Counted from the first letter of the stretch, positions 1-8,332 are shown. The stretch is DNA of 25,845 bases from LMUY01 sp964244655 (GCA_964244655.1 CAXTJU010000049.1:1-25845), one strand, 5' to 3'. A program made the numbers and translations. Notes: generated by a model not told the origin, from the sequence alone.

Positions 1-2
1 CC

Positions 3-362
3 ACGGAGGCGTCCCGCGCCGCCCCGCCGGCGCCCGCCGCGCCGGCGCAGCCCGCGCCTGCCAGTGCGGCCGAGCTTGCCGCGTTCCAGGCGAGCATGCG
101 CAAGGCGGTGCGGGCGGCCCTGGTCTATCCGCCGGCCGCGCGCATGGCGGGGCAAGGGGGCCAGGTCCGCGTGGCGTTCAGCTACCTCGACGGCCGCGTG
201 TCCGACATCGCGGTCGCCGCCGGCAGCGGCCTGCCCCTGCTGGACCGCGCCGCCCTGGCCACCGTTGCAGCCGCGCACTGCCCGCCGCCGCCGCCCGCGA
301 TGGCGTCGCGGCAGCTTCGCCTGACGATCGCGGTGGAGTTCGACCCGGCCTTGCCGGAGTGA
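3..362 (+). CDS. TonB-like energy transducer, C-terminal part (5' end outside window)
   Basis: The frame is open from the window edge to a TGA at 360-362, so the N-terminus is missing. The visible part begins with an Ala/Pro-rich linker of about 25 residues, typical of the periplasm-spanning segment of TonB proteins. A C-terminal domain of about 90 residues follows. It shows the TonB_C pattern: YPPAARMAGQGGQVRVAF, then a DG turn, then SGLPLLDRAAL and a closing CPPPPP stretch. Such domains contact the TonB box of outer-membrane receptors and pass on energy from ExbB/ExbD. No exbB or exbD is visible, but the 5' side is cut. A TonB-family protein is likely; which receptor it serves cannot be told. 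Confidence 0.75.
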   Translation, partial: TEASRAAPPAPAAPAQPAPASAAELAAFQASMRKAVRAALVYPPAARMAGQGGQVRVAFSYLDGRVSDIAVAAGSGLPLLDRAALATVAAAHCPPPPPAMASRQLRLTIAVEFDPALPE

Positions 363-428
363 CGGCCCGCGTGCCGCCCGCCGGCTGACCGTGCTAGATC
401 GTGCCGTGTTGGCATGGGAGGCAGGGTG

Positions 429-1013
429 ATGTCCGAGGCTTTCGTGTTGGAGGAGCCGCTCGTCACGATCGCGGCGTTCGACGCATTCCTTGACGGCCAG
501 GCCGACGAGCGGCCGTGGGAACTGGTCGCGGGCCGCATCGTCGCCATGACGAACCCGAGCCAGGCGCACGAGCAGGTCGTCAGCAACATCGGCGTCCGGC
601 TGAAGCAGGCCGTGGACGCGCGCGGTTGCCAGGTTTTCTTCGGCGGCATGCGGGTGCAACGCTCCGAGAACCAAGCAAAATACTACAAGCCAAGGCCCGA
701 CCTGCTGGTGCGCTGTGGCCCGTTGCAGGACCGGAACTTCGCCACCGATCCCCTCGTCATCGTCGAAGTCCTGTCACCCTCCACCATGGACAACGACCGG
801 AGCGAGAAGCTGCGCTTCTACAAGAGCCTGCCGACCCTCGTGCACCTAGTGCTGGCCTACCAGGACCAGATGCGGGCCGAGTGCTACCGCCGGGAAGGCC
901 TCGGCTGGGCATTGGAGGTGCTGACGCAGCCGGAGGACGAACTCGCCTTCGACGCGCTCGGGTGCGGCATGGCCTTGGCGGACGCCTATTTCGGGGTGGG
1001 GTTGCGGGGCTGA
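429..1013 (+). CDS. Uma2-family (DUF820) putative restriction-endonuclease-fold protein
   Basis: A 194-residue protein with the Uma2 pattern. It has an early WELVAGRIVAM segment, then the PD-(D/E)XK-like core: P90-D91 in RPDLLV, E113 in IVEVLSPST, and K127 in RSEKLRFYK. These match the metal-binding and catalytic positions of the fold. An in-frame ATG lies 15 bases upstream at 414, but the start at 429 is preferred because GGGAGG precedes it at good spacing. Uma2 proteins are abundant in cyanobacteria and scattered in other phyla. Their biological role is largely unknown, and a nuclease activity is inferred from the fold. It stands alone, with a non-coding repeat on its 3' side. Confidence 0.85.
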   Translation: MSEAFVLEEPLVTIAAFDAFLDGQADERPWELVAGRIVAMTNPSQAHEQVVSNIGVRLKQAVDARGCQVFFGGMRVQRSENQAKYYKPRPDLLVRCGPLQDRNFATDPLVIVEVLSPSTMDNDRSEKLRFYKSLPTLVHLVLAYQDQMRAECYRREGLGWALEVLTQPEDELAFDALGCGMALADAYFGVGLRG

Positions 1014-1313
1014 TGCTGAATCGCAACGTGTTATGGACTGCACTGTGCAACTTCAGGCTGAGCCAGCCAAATAGTCCGTCATGACCGGGCTTGACCCGGT
1101 CATCCACGGGGTGACGCCCGCACTGGCCTGCACAGGTGCGCTTAACCACAGCCGTTGCATTCCGTCGGCGTGGATACCCGGGTCAACCCTCCGCAGCCAT
1201 TCCACTTGCTTCGCAAGCGGAACCTTGAGGCTGCTCTGCCCGGGCATGACAGTGGAAGATGGGCAAATCCAGCGCGTTTGCTGGCAACGAAGCGACAAGT
1301 CTCACAACCGCTT
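1014..1313. other. 300-base gap without a gene, mostly a repeat-like element
   Basis: No convincing coding region is visible. The central part, 1078-1250, has the inverted ends described in its own entry. The remaining bases on both sides show no recognisable promoter or RNA gene. Genes on both sides point into the gap (the Uma2 gene from the left, the rraA-like gene from the right), so it is a convergent, terminator-type intergenic region. Confidence 0.5.
1078..1250. repeat. Intergenic repeat-like element with inverted ends
   Basis: The left end GTCATGACCGGGC and the right end GCCCGGGCATGAC are inverted copies differing at one base. An inner pair, TTGACCCGGTCATCCACG at 1091-1108 and CGTGGATACCCGGGTCAA at 1169-1186, is also inverted, with small differences. 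A further short hairpin, CCACTTGCTTCGCAAGCGG, lies near 1202-1220. Similar palindromic pieces (GTCATGNCCGGGCTTGACCCGG-like) are common between genes in many alphaproteobacteria, so this is probably a member of a dispersed, non-coding repeat family. No second full copy occurs in the window. Confidence 0.6.
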
Positions 1314-2006
1314 TCAGTGAATCTCCCCCGAGCGCAGCACCGCCGCGCGCAGCTTGGCGGGGGTGAAGCCCGGCGTGGTGCACACGTCCAGGATCACCCG
1401 CTCGCGCCGGTTGCACAAATCGATCGCGTCCGGCAGGCGCTTCACCACGGCGGCCGGGATCACCACGGCGCCGTGCGCGTCGGCGTGGACCACGTCGTCG
1501 TGGGCGCAGTTCATGCCGAACACGTTCACCGGCTGGCCGAACGCCACCAGGTGCACGTGGGCGTGGCTCGGCCCCACCTTGCCGGCGATGATCTGGAACC
1601 CGGCGGCCAGCATCGCCGTGTCGCGGAACGAGCCGTTGGTGACGCAGCCCAGCGCCCCCAAGGCCTGGTGCACCGTCGAGTGCACCTCGCCCCACCAGGC
1701 GCCGTAGCCGGGGCGGTCGTCCAGGTCCTGCAGCACCACCACGCTGGGCATGGCGGCCTCGGCCACGTAGTCGTACCAGTCCAGCCGGTCCGCCACGGGG
1801 GCGCGGGGGGCTTCCCTGGCGCGGATGAAGCCGACGCGGGCCAGGCCGACGATCGGGCGGCCCTCCGGCACGGCGGCGACCATCGGCTCGGTGGTGAAGC
1901 CGATCGCGCGGCGCTCCGGCGCCAGCAGCTCCAGGCCGTTGCAGATGGTGGGGGTGTCCCATACGGCGAGCGCGTCGAGGTCGTCGCGGGTGAACGGATA
2001 TGGCAT
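1314..2006 (-). CDS. RraA-family protein (HMG/CHA aldolase or oxaloacetate decarboxylase-like)
   Basis: A 230-residue protein of the RraA / 4-hydroxy-4-methyl-2-oxoglutarate aldolase family. The hallmark segment is GEVHSTVHQALGALGCVTNG (106-125) followed by SFRD. R128-D129 match the substrate- and metal-binding Arg-Asp pair of the class II pyruvate aldolases. The usual Asp of the DG motif is Asn here (N124-G125), a common variation. The start at 2006 has AAGGGA at proper spacing. Members either cleave 4-hydroxy-4-methyl-2-oxoglutarate-type substrates in aromatic catabolism or decarboxylate oxaloacetate; sequence alone does not decide. It faces away from the short-chain dehydrogenase at 2112, so the two may share a control region and a catabolic route. 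An RNase E inhibitor role, the origin of the name, is unlikely for these longer, divergent members. Confidence 0.85.
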   Translation of the reverse strand: MPYPFTRDDLDALAVWDTPTICNGLELLAPERRAIGFTTEPMVAAVPEGRPIVGLARVGFIRAREAPRAPVADRLDWYDYVAEAAMPSVVVLQDLDDRPGYGAWWGEVHSTVHQALGALGCVTNGSFRDTAMLAAGFQIIAGKVGPSHAHVHLVAFGQPVNVFGMNCAHDDVVHADAHGAVVIPAAVVKRLPDAIDLCNRRERVILDVCTTPGFTPAKLRAAVLRSGEIH

Positions 2007-2111
2007 GGTGGTTTCCCTTGAGCCGTTTTCGGCAGCATCGCGCCGGGTCCGGCCGGGTGCAAGGCGGCGTCCGCGCCCCAATCTCTCGGCGTCCAACACA
2101 GGAGTTTGCCC

Positions 2112-2939
2112 ATGCCCCACCCCGCCATCGCCCCCGGGCGCGCCGCCGTCGTCACGGGGGCGGCCAGCGGTATCGGGCTGGCCGCGGCGCAGAAGCTGGC
2201 GGCGCTGGGCATGGCGGTCTGCATGGCCGACATCGACGCGGCGACGCTGGAGCGGGAGGCCGCAGCCCTGGCCGCCACGGGGGCGGACGTGCTGGCGGTG
2301 CCCACGGACGTGAGCGACACGGCGGCGGTGGAGGCGCTGCGGGACCGGGCGCTGGCCCGCTGGGGCGCGGTCGCGGTGCTGATGAACAACGCCGGGCGCG
2401 AAACGAAGGGCGCCATCGCGGACGGGACGGCGGCGTGGCGCGCCATCCTGGAGGCCAATTTGTGGGGGGTCATCAACGGGGTGCAGGCGTTCACCCCGGC
2501 GATGCGGGAGGCGGGGCAGCCGGCGGCGATCATCAACACCGGGTCCAAGCAGGGCATCACCACGCCGCCGGGCAACACGGCGTACAACGTCAGCAAGGCG
2601 GGCATCAAGGCGCTGACCGAGGGGCTGGCGCACGACCTGCTGGGCACGGCCGTCACCGCGCACCTGCTGATCCCCGGCTTCACCTTCACCGGGTTCACCC
2701 GCGTGCGCACGCCCACCAAGCCGGACGGCGCGTGGACGCCGGAGCAGGTGGTGAACTTCATGCTCGACGGGATGGGCCGCGGCGATTTCTACATCCTGTG
2801 CCCGGACAACGACACCACCCGGGCGCAGGACGAGAAGCGCATGCGCTGGGCGATGGAGGACATCATCGAGAACCGCCCCGCCCTGTCGCGTTGGCATCCG
2901 GACCATGCCGCCGCGTTCAAGACTTACATGGACCAATAG
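2112..2939 (+). CDS. Short-chain dehydrogenase/reductase (SDR, classical type)
   Basis: A 275-residue classical SDR. It shows the NAD(P)-binding TGAASGIG motif (15-22), NNAG (N92), the catalytic Ser145 in NTGSKQG, and Y158-x-x-x-K162. An Asp after the second strand (MADIDA) favours NAD(H) over NADP(H). The substrate cannot be read from the sequence; the C-terminal 80 residues, with FTFTGF and YILCPDND, suggest a specific subfamily. The start is the ATG at 2112, with CAGGAG seven bases upstream; a TTG six bases earlier is less likely. The gene is divergent from the rraA-like gene and is followed after two bases by the ABC exporter frame, so the latter may be translationally coupled. Confidence 0.9.
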   Translation: MPHPAIAPGRAAVVTGAASGIGLAAAQKLAALGMAVCMADIDAATLEREAAALAATGADVLAVPTDVSDTAAVEALRDRALARWGAVAVLMNNAGRETKGAIADGTAAWRAILEANLWGVINGVQAFTPAMREAGQPAAIINTGSKQGITTPPGNTAYNVSKAGIKALTEGLAHDLLGTAVTAHLLIPGFTFTGFTRVRTPTKPDGAWTPEQVVNFMLDGMGRGDFYILCPDNDTTRAQDEKRMRWAMEDIIENRPALSRWHPDHAAAFKTYMDQ

Positions 2940-2941
2940 GC

Positions 2942-4681
2942 TTGGCGCGCACCAGTTCGCTGCGGCTGCTCGCGCCGTTCCTCGCGCGCTATCGCTGGCA
3001 GGCGGCGGGCGCCACGGCGTCGCTGCTCGCCTCCGCCGGGCTGGTGCTGGCGCTGGGCCAGGGCTTGCGCCACCTGATCGACGGCGGCTTCGCCAGCGGC
3101 AGCACGGCGCGGCTGAACGCCACCGCGCTCGGCATGGCGGGGGTGATCGCGCTGCTGGCCCTGGCCACCGCCAGCCGGTTCGCGCTGGTCACCTGGCTCG
3201 GCGAGCGGATCGGGGCGGATTTGCGCCGCGACGTGTTCAGCCAGGTGCTGACGCTGTCGCCCGCCTGGTTCGAGACGGCGCGGGTGGGCGACGTGCTGTC
3301 CCGCCTGCAAGCGGACACCGCCGTCTTGCAGGCGCTGGCCGGGTCGGCGCTGTCGCAGTGGCTGCGCTCGGCGCTGCTGCTGGTGGGCGCGTTCGCCATG
3401 CTGGTGGTCACGGCGCCGCTGCTGTCCGGGCTGGTGGCGGCGGTGGTGCCGCTGGTCGTGGTGCCGCTGGTGGTGTTCTCCCGCCGCGAGCGGCACCTGT
3501 CTCGCGTGGCGCAGGAGCGGGTGGCGGACCTCGGCGCGCTGGCGGAGGAGACGCTGGGGGCGCTGCGCACGGTGCAGGCGTTCACGCAGGAGCCGTTCGC
3601 CCGGGCACGCTTCGCGGACGCCACCGAGCTGTCGGTGGCCGCCGCGCGGGCGCGGATCGCCTCGCGCGCCGGGGTGATCCTGGTGGTGATCCTGCTGGGC
3701 TTCGGCGCGATCACGCTGGCGCTGTGGGTCGGCGGGCGGCAGGTGCTGGCGGGGCAGCTCAGCGGCGGGGCGCTGTCGGCCTTCGTGTTCTACGCCGTGA
3801 TCGTCGCCACCTCTGGCGCCGGCTTGAGCGAGCTGTGGGGCGAGCTGCAACGCGCCGCCGGGGCCGCCGACCGCATCGCCGAGCTGCTGGACGAGCGCCC
3901 GCTGATCGCCGCCCCTGCCCTGCCGCGGGCGCTGCCGCCTCCATCGGGCCGGGTGTCGTTCGACCGGGTGGTGTTCCACTACCCGGCCCGGCCGGACCGC
4001 GCCTCGCTGGAAGGCTTCAGCCTGGACATCGAGCCCGGCGAGACGGTGGCGCTGGTCGGTCCCTCCGGCGCCGGCAAGACCACGGTGCTGCAGCTGCTGC
4101 TGCGCTTCTACGACCCGCAATCCGGCGCAATTCGGCTGGACGGGGTGGACCTGCGCCAGGCGGACCCGGCGGAATTGCGCGCCCGCCTCGGCCTAGTGCC
4201 GCAGGACTCCGTGGTGTTCGGCGCCGACGCCTGGACCAACATCCGCTTCGGCCGCCCCGGCGCCACCGACGCCGAGGTGCGCGCCGCCGCCCGCGCCGCG
4301 CATTGCGGCTTCATCGAGGCGCTGCCGCAGGGCTGGGACACCTTCCTGGGCGAGAAGGGCGTCCGCCTGTCCGGCGGGCAGCGCCAGCGCATCGCCATCG
4401 CCCGCGCCGTGCTGCGCGACCCGGCGGTGCTGCTGCTGGACGAGGCGACCTCGGCGCTGGACGCGGAAAGCGAGCACGCGGTGCAGCGGGCGCTGGCGGC
4501 GCTGTCGCAGGGGCGCACCACGCTGGTGATCGCGCATCGGCTGGCCACGGTGCGCCGGGCGGACCGCATCGTGGTGATGGAGGAGGGGCGCATCGTGGCC
4601 TCCGGCACGCATGACAGCCTGGTGCGCGGCGGCGGGCTGTATGCCCGGTTGGCGGCGCTGCAGTTCACCCAGGCGGCGTGA
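2942..4681 (+). CDS. ABC transporter, fused permease/ATPase (ABCB/MsbA-like exporter half)
   Basis: A 579-residue half-transporter. The N-terminal 320 residues hold about six membrane segments of the ABC_membrane type. The C-terminal ATPase has Walker A GPSGAGKTT (373-381), a Q-loop at VPQDSVVFG, the signature LSGGQRQR (from 476), Walker B ending in D500-E501, a D-loop SALD and an H-loop IAHR. All catalytic residues are present, so a working homodimeric exporter is expected in the inner membrane. Lipids, drugs or peptides are possible cargo. No ATG is available near the front; TTG at 2942 is chosen because it gives the family length and lies just after the SDR stop. The upstream Shine-Dalgarno is weak, consistent with coupling to the SDR gene. 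Confidence 0.9.
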   Translation: MARTSSLRLLAPFLARYRWQAAGATASLLASAGLVLALGQGLRHLIDGGFASGSTARLNATALGMAGVIALLALATASRFALVTWLGERIGADLRRDVFSQVLTLSPAWFETARVGDVLSRLQADTAVLQALAGSALSQWLRSALLLVGAFAMLVVTAPLLSGLVAAVVPLVVVPLVVFSRRERHLSRVAQERVADLGALAEETLGALRTVQAFTQEPFARARFADATELSVAAARARIASRAGVILVVILLGFGAITLALWVGGRQVLAGQLSGGALSAFVFYAVIVATSGAGLSELWGELQRAAGAADRIAELLDERPLIAAPALPRALPPPSGRVSFDRVVFHYPARPDRASLEGFSLDIEPGETVALVGPSGAGKTTVLQLLLRFYDPQSGAIRLDGVDLRQADPAELRARLGLVPQDSVVFGADAWTNIRFGRPGATDAEVRAAARAAHCGFIEALPQGWDTFLGEKGVRLSGGQRQRIAIARAVLRDPAVLLLDEATSALDAESEHAVQRALAALSQGRTTLVIAHRLATVRRADRIVVMEEGRIVASGTHDSLVRGGGLYARLAALQFTQAA

Positions 4682-4724
4682 TGCGTGCTAAGCTCGATAG
4701 GGTTCTGTGGAGGCATAGAGCGCC

Positions 4725-4958
4725 ATGTCCGACAACCTCGTGCTTGAGCTGCTGCGCGCCATCCGTGCTGACCTTGGGCAGCTCTCGGCCGACGTGCGTG
4801 AGGTGAAGCATCGCCTGACGTCCTTGGAACTGAGCATGGCCGGCATGCGGCGCGACATCGCCGGGCTTTACGAGCAGGGAGCCGCCTCAAACCTGAGAAG
4901 CGACACGCTGGAGGACCGCGTGCAAAGGATAGAGCGCCGGCTTGAGCTGATCCCGTAA
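4725..4958 (+). CDS. Small coiled-coil protein of unknown function
   Basis: A 77-residue protein without a recognised domain. Its sequence (LLRAIRADLGQLSADVREV, then further heptad-like Leu/Val/Ile spacing to ERRLELIP) predicts an almost continuous amphipathic helix likely to form a coiled coil. There is no signal peptide, cysteine or membrane segment. GAGG lies eleven bases before the ATG, a long but usable spacing. Proteins of this shape are common small alphaproteobacterial hypotheticals. The reading frame has coding-like third-position GC, which supports it being real. Confidence 0.65.
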   Translation: MSDNLVLELLRAIRADLGQLSADVREVKHRLTSLELSMAGMRRDIAGLYEQGAASNLRSDTLEDRVQRIERRLELIP

Positions 4959-4971
4959 GTTTTATGCTGTC

Positions 4972-5415
4972 TTACGATCCCGGCCCCGCATCCCCGCACC
5001 GCTCGTAGGACACGCTGGGCGTGCCCGTCGCCACCTCGGCCCCTGCCGCGTAGTACTCCCGCCCGTCCACCCCGACCGAACTGAGCGTCCGCACCCGCCG
5101 CCCGGTGCGCTCGATGGTCACGACCAGGCTGGGGGCGGTGCCGCGGCCCATGGAAAATTGCAGCAGGCCCTCGCCCAGCCGCACCGCGTCCGTGATCGTG
5201 TCCGGGGTGGAGAAGGCCTGCATGTCGGAGGTGATGCTGTGCTGCGGGCCGTCCCACACCACGCGGGGGTTGCCCGGCGAGGCCGGGCGGCTGCAATCGG
5301 GCGCCCACACGCCGTCCAGGCCGAACCGGCGCAGCGCCTCCGCCGTGCCGTCATCCGCGCGGGCATGGCCTGCCAGGCTGATCAGGACCAGGCCCGTGAT
5401 GCCGACGCGCCGCAT
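4972..5415 (-). CDS. Secreted protein of unknown function
   Basis: A 147-residue protein starting with a clear Sec signal: MRR, a hydrophobic stretch, then a likely cleavage after GHARA. The mature part has a pair of cysteines, C41 in APDCSRP and one near the C-terminus in YERCGDA, which could form a disulphide in the periplasm. The WAPDCSRP and NPRVVWDG patterns resemble small periplasmic hypotheticals, but I do not recognise a named family. The ATG is six bases after the stop of the MFS transporter gene, so the two are very likely one transcription unit. Confidence 0.75.
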   Translation of the reverse strand: MRRVGITGLVLISLAGHARADDGTAEALRRFGLDGVWAPDCSRPASPGNPRVVWDGPQHSITSDMQAFSTPDTITDAVRLGEGLLQFSMGRGTAPSLVVTIERTGRRVRTLSSVGVDGREYYAAGAEVATGTPSVSYERCGDAGPGS

Positions 5416-5421
5416 GGGCCA

Positions 5422-6624
5422 TCAAGCGGCGGGGCTGCGTTCCGTTGCGTAATACAATATGGCCAGCAGCGGCAGCGCCAGGCCCGCCCAGCACACCAGC
5501 GGCCAGCCACCATGCGCGAACGCCCAAGCCCCGGCGGCGGAGCCGAGCGCGCCGCCCATGAAGAAAATCGCCATGTACAGCCCGTTCAGCCGCCCGCGCA
5601 GCTCGGCGCCCAGCGAGAAGATCGCGCGCTGCCCGAGCACCAGGTTCGCCGTCACGCCGAAATCCAGCAGGATGGCTGCGGCCACCAGCACGCCCAGGGA
5701 CGCGGCCGACCCGGATTGGCCCCATCGCATCAGCACGAAGGACAGCGCCACCAGTGCCATGGCCGCCCCCGTGACCGGCCGGGTCCAGCCCCGGTCGGCG
5801 GCGCGGCCCGCGAGCGGGGCGGACACGGCGCCCGCCACCCCCGCCAATGCGAACCAGGCGATGCCGTTCTGCGTCAGGTGGAAGCTGCGGGCCAGCACCA
5901 GCGGCACCGCCGTCCAGAACAGGCTGAACGCGCCGAACAGGCAGGCGTGGTACAGCCCGCGCCGCCGCAGCACTGGGGTGTCGCGCAGCAGCCCGGCCAT
6001 GGAGCGCAGCAGCGCCCCGTAGCGCAGGCCCGGCGGCGGGCGGCGCACCGGCAGCGCCGCCCGCAGCACGGCGGCCAGCGCCACCATGGCCGCGGCTGAG
6101 AGGAAGAACACCGCGTGCCAGGACAGCGCCGCCGTGACGAAGCTGGCGGCCGGCCGGGCGAGCATGATGCCGAGCATCAGCCCGCTCATCACGTTGCCCA
6201 CCATGCGGCCCCGCATCGCCTCCGGCGCCAGGTGGGACGCGTACGGCACCAGCACCTGGGCGGCCACGGAGCCGAGGCCCACCGCCAGCGCCGCCAGCAG
6301 GAACGGCACGGCGTGGCCGGACAGCCCGGCCGCCGCCAGGGCCAGGGCGCTGAGCCCCACCGCGGCCAGCACCAGGGCGCGGTTCTCGAACACGTCGGCC
6401 AGCGGCACCACCAGCAGCAGCCCGGCGCCGTAGCCGATCTGCGTCATCGTCACCACCAGGCCGGCGGCCTGCGGCGACAGGCCGAGCGAGGCGCTGACCG
6501 GGCCTGCCAGCGGCTGCACGTAGTAGATGTTGGCCACGATCAGCCCGCAGGCCGCCGCGAGCAGCAGCGTCAGCCACGCCGGCGCGGCGGCGGCGACGGC
6601 GGTGGGCGAGGTGGTGGTGCTCAA
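5422..6624 (-). CDS. MFS transporter (12-TM, drug/metabolite efflux type)
   Basis: A 400-residue major facilitator protein with about twelve hydrophobic segments. The first half carries a loop-2/3 motif-A-like stretch, PLADVFENRALV, and YASHLAPEAMRGRMVGNVMS between helices 4 and 5. A second motif-A-like APLAGRAADRGW begins the second half. No ATG fits the front. The TTG at 6624 (protein start LSTTTSPT) is chosen because GGAG precedes it by nine bases and the resulting length matches the family. The substrate is unknown; the overall look is of arabinose- or chloramphenicol-efflux-type MFS proteins. It is divergent from the carotenoid oxygenase (100-base gap) and co-directional with the secreted protein downstream. 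Confidence 0.88.
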   Translation of the reverse strand: MSTTTSPTAVAAAAPAWLTLLLAAACGLIVANIYYVQPLAGPVSASLGLSPQAAGLVVTMTQIGYGAGLLLVVPLADVFENRALVLAAVGLSALALAAAGLSGHAVPFLLAALAVGLGSVAAQVLVPYASHLAPEAMRGRMVGNVMSGLMLGIMLARPAASFVTAALSWHAVFFLSAAAMVALAAVLRAALPVRRPPPGLRYGALLRSMAGLLRDTPVLRRRGLYHACLFGAFSLFWTAVPLVLARSFHLTQNGIAWFALAGVAGAVSAPLAGRAADRGWTRPVTGAAMALVALSFVLMRWGQSGSAASLGVLVAAAILLDFGVTANLVLGQRAIFSLGAELRGRLNGLYMAIFFMGGALGSAAGAWAFAHGGWPLVCWAGLALPLLAILYYATERSPAA

Positions 6625-6723
6625 GGGGCGGAACTCCGGACGGGATGCGGCAGGGGCGGACGCCTTGCCGGGTTGCCTCGGCAGCCGCATGTGGGGAGGC
6701 GCCGCGCCATACGGAGGCCCACC

Positions 6724-8094
6724 GTGTCCGCTTCGCCGTTCCTCTCCGGCAACTACGCGCCGGTGCCTGACGAGTTGGCCATCTCCGCCCTGCCGATCAG
6801 CGGGGCGCTGCCGCCCGGGCTGGACGGCACGCTGTACCGCAACGGCCCCAACCCGCACATGCCGCCCGCCGAGCCGTATCACTGGTTCACCGGCGACGGC
6901 ATGGTGCACGCCATCACGCTCCGGGACGGCGAGGCCAGCTACTGCAACCGCTGGGTCCGCACGCCGCGCTTCCTGGCCGAGGCGGCGGCGGGCGAGGCGC
7001 TGTTCGCCGGGTTCGGCAGGCCGGGTCCGCATACGCCACCGGGGCTGGACACGGGGGTCGCCAACACGCACGTGCTGGCCCATGCGGGCCGGCTGCTGGC
7101 GCTGGAGGAGGCACACCTGCCCACCCGGCTGGACCCGCGCGGCCTCTCAACGCTGGGCATCGAGGATTTCGGCGGCGCGCTGTCCGGCCGCTTCACCGCC
7201 CACCCCAAGCGGGACCCGGCGACCGGCCAGCTGGTGTTCTTCAGCTACTCCGCCACCGGCCCATTCAGCCCCGGGCTGTCCTGGGGCACCGTGGAGCCGG
7301 ACGGCCGGGTGTCCCGCCAGGAGGTGTTCCAGGCGCCCTACAGCAGCATGGTGCACGATTTCGGGGTGACGGCGCGGCACATCGTGTTCCCCGTGCTGCC
7401 GCTGACCGGCAGCCTGGACCGCGCCATGGCCGGGCAGCCGCCCTTCGCGTGGGAGCCGGGGCGCCCGGGCTTCCTCGGCGTGCTGCGGCGGGACGCGGGG
7501 GCGGCCAGCCTGGCCTGGTCCGAGATGGCGCCCTGCTACGCCTTCCACGTGATGAACGCCTTCGACGCTGACGGCGCTGTGGCGATGGACGTGGTCGAGT
7601 ACGACACCGCCCCGCTGTTCCCGGTGGCGGACGGCAGCCCGCCCGCGCCTGTCGCCGGCCGCCTGTGCCGCTGGCGGGTGGACCCGGCGGGCCGCGCCCC
7701 CGTGCAGCGCGAGGTGCTGGACGACGCGCCCGGCGAGTTCCCCCGCATCGACGAGCGCCGCGCCGGGCTGCCGTACCGCCACGGCTGGCGCATCAGCCAA
7801 GTGGACGAGGTGGACCGGGTGCTGCACCACGACCTGGACCGCCGCACCCGGGCGGAGTTCCACCTGCCGCCGGGCGAGCGGGCGTCGGAGGCGGTGTTCG
7901 TGCCGCGCAGTCCGGACGCCGCCGAGGGCGATGGCTGGCTGCTGCTGGTGGCGTGGCGTCCGGAGCCTGATGCCAGCGAGCTGTGGGTGCTGGACGCGCA
8001 GGTGGTGGCGGCGGGGCCGGTGGCCAGGGTGGGGCTGCCGCGCCGGGTGCCGTTCGGCTTCCATGGCAGTTGGGCGCCGGCTGGGGTAGCCTGA
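6724..8094 (+). CDS. Carotenoid cleavage oxygenase (RPE65/CCD family)
   Basis: A 456-residue member of the non-heme iron carotenoid oxygenase family. The four iron-ligand histidines are visible: H160 in TAHPKRDP, H211 in MVHDFGVT, H275 in AFHVMNAFD and H447 in FHGSW. The early LDGTLYRNGPNPH segment and HWFTGDGMVH are also typical. The enzyme would cleave a double bond of a carotenoid, apocarotenoid or stilbene with O2, in the cytosol or at the membrane. The exact bond and substrate are not readable. The start is GTG 6724, with GGAGG six bases upstream; an earlier in-frame extension lacks family similarity. Context: an MFS transporter is divergent, and a tiny lipoprotein follows after 23 bases. 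Confidence 0.93.
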   Translation: MSASPFLSGNYAPVPDELAISALPISGALPPGLDGTLYRNGPNPHMPPAEPYHWFTGDGMVHAITLRDGEASYCNRWVRTPRFLAEAAAGEALFAGFGRPGPHTPPGLDTGVANTHVLAHAGRLLALEEAHLPTRLDPRGLSTLGIEDFGGALSGRFTAHPKRDPATGQLVFFSYSATGPFSPGLSWGTVEPDGRVSRQEVFQAPYSSMVHDFGVTARHIVFPVLPLTGSLDRAMAGQPPFAWEPGRPGFLGVLRRDAGAASLAWSEMAPCYAFHVMNAFDADGAVAMDVVEYDTAPLFPVADGSPPAPVAGRLCRWRVDPAGRAPVQREVLDDAPGEFPRIDERRAGLPYRHGWRISQVDEVDRVLHHDLDRRTRAEFHLPPGERASEAVFVPRSPDAAEGDGWLLLVAWRPEPDASELWVLDAQVVAAGPVARVGLPRRVPFGFHGSWAPAGVA

Positions 8095-8117
8095 CCCGGC
8101 ATGACGGAGGGTGGCGT

Positions 8118-8297
8118 ATGAGGCAAATTGTGTTGCTGGCGCTGTGCGCGGCGGGGTTGGGCGGGTGCGGGCTGGTCGCGGCGCCGTGCCGGGTGGGGTC
8201 GGCCGCGCTCAAGATCGTGCCGATCGTGGGGCAGGTCGCGGCGGCGCCGACGGACGGGTGCGCCAACGTGATCGATCCGACGCCGACGCGGAGCTGA
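8118..8297 (+). CDS. Small lipoprotein of unknown function
   Basis: A 59-residue protein. It has a short lipoprotein signal (MRQIVLLALCAAGLGGC), with the lipobox LGGC giving a lipidated Cys17. The remainder, GLVAAPCRVGSAALKIVPIV and a further 22 residues, has two more cysteines and ends in TPTRS. It resembles a family of short lipoproteins seen in Acetobacteraceae and other alphaproteobacteria, which I recall as DUF6726, but this is from memory and untested. GGAGGG precedes the ATG at ideal spacing. It lies 23 bases after the carotenoid oxygenase stop and may be co-transcribed. Confidence 0.75.
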   Translation: MRQIVLLALCAAGLGGCGLVAAPCRVGSAALKIVPIVGQVAAAPTDGCANVIDPTPTRS

Positions 8298-8332
8298 GGG
8301 GGGCGGCTTCAAGGAGCCCCGTGCCGCGAGCG

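Noticed and set aside
1314..2936. A 540-residue minus-strand protein covering the rraA-like gene and the SDR region
   Set aside because: Only its last 230 residues show family similarity. The upstream part is the antisense of the SDR gene, an open frame caused by high GC.
5158..6099. Plus-strand open frame opposite the MFS transporter
   Set aside because: Low-complexity Gln/Arg/His-rich translation, antisense to a clear membrane protein gene.
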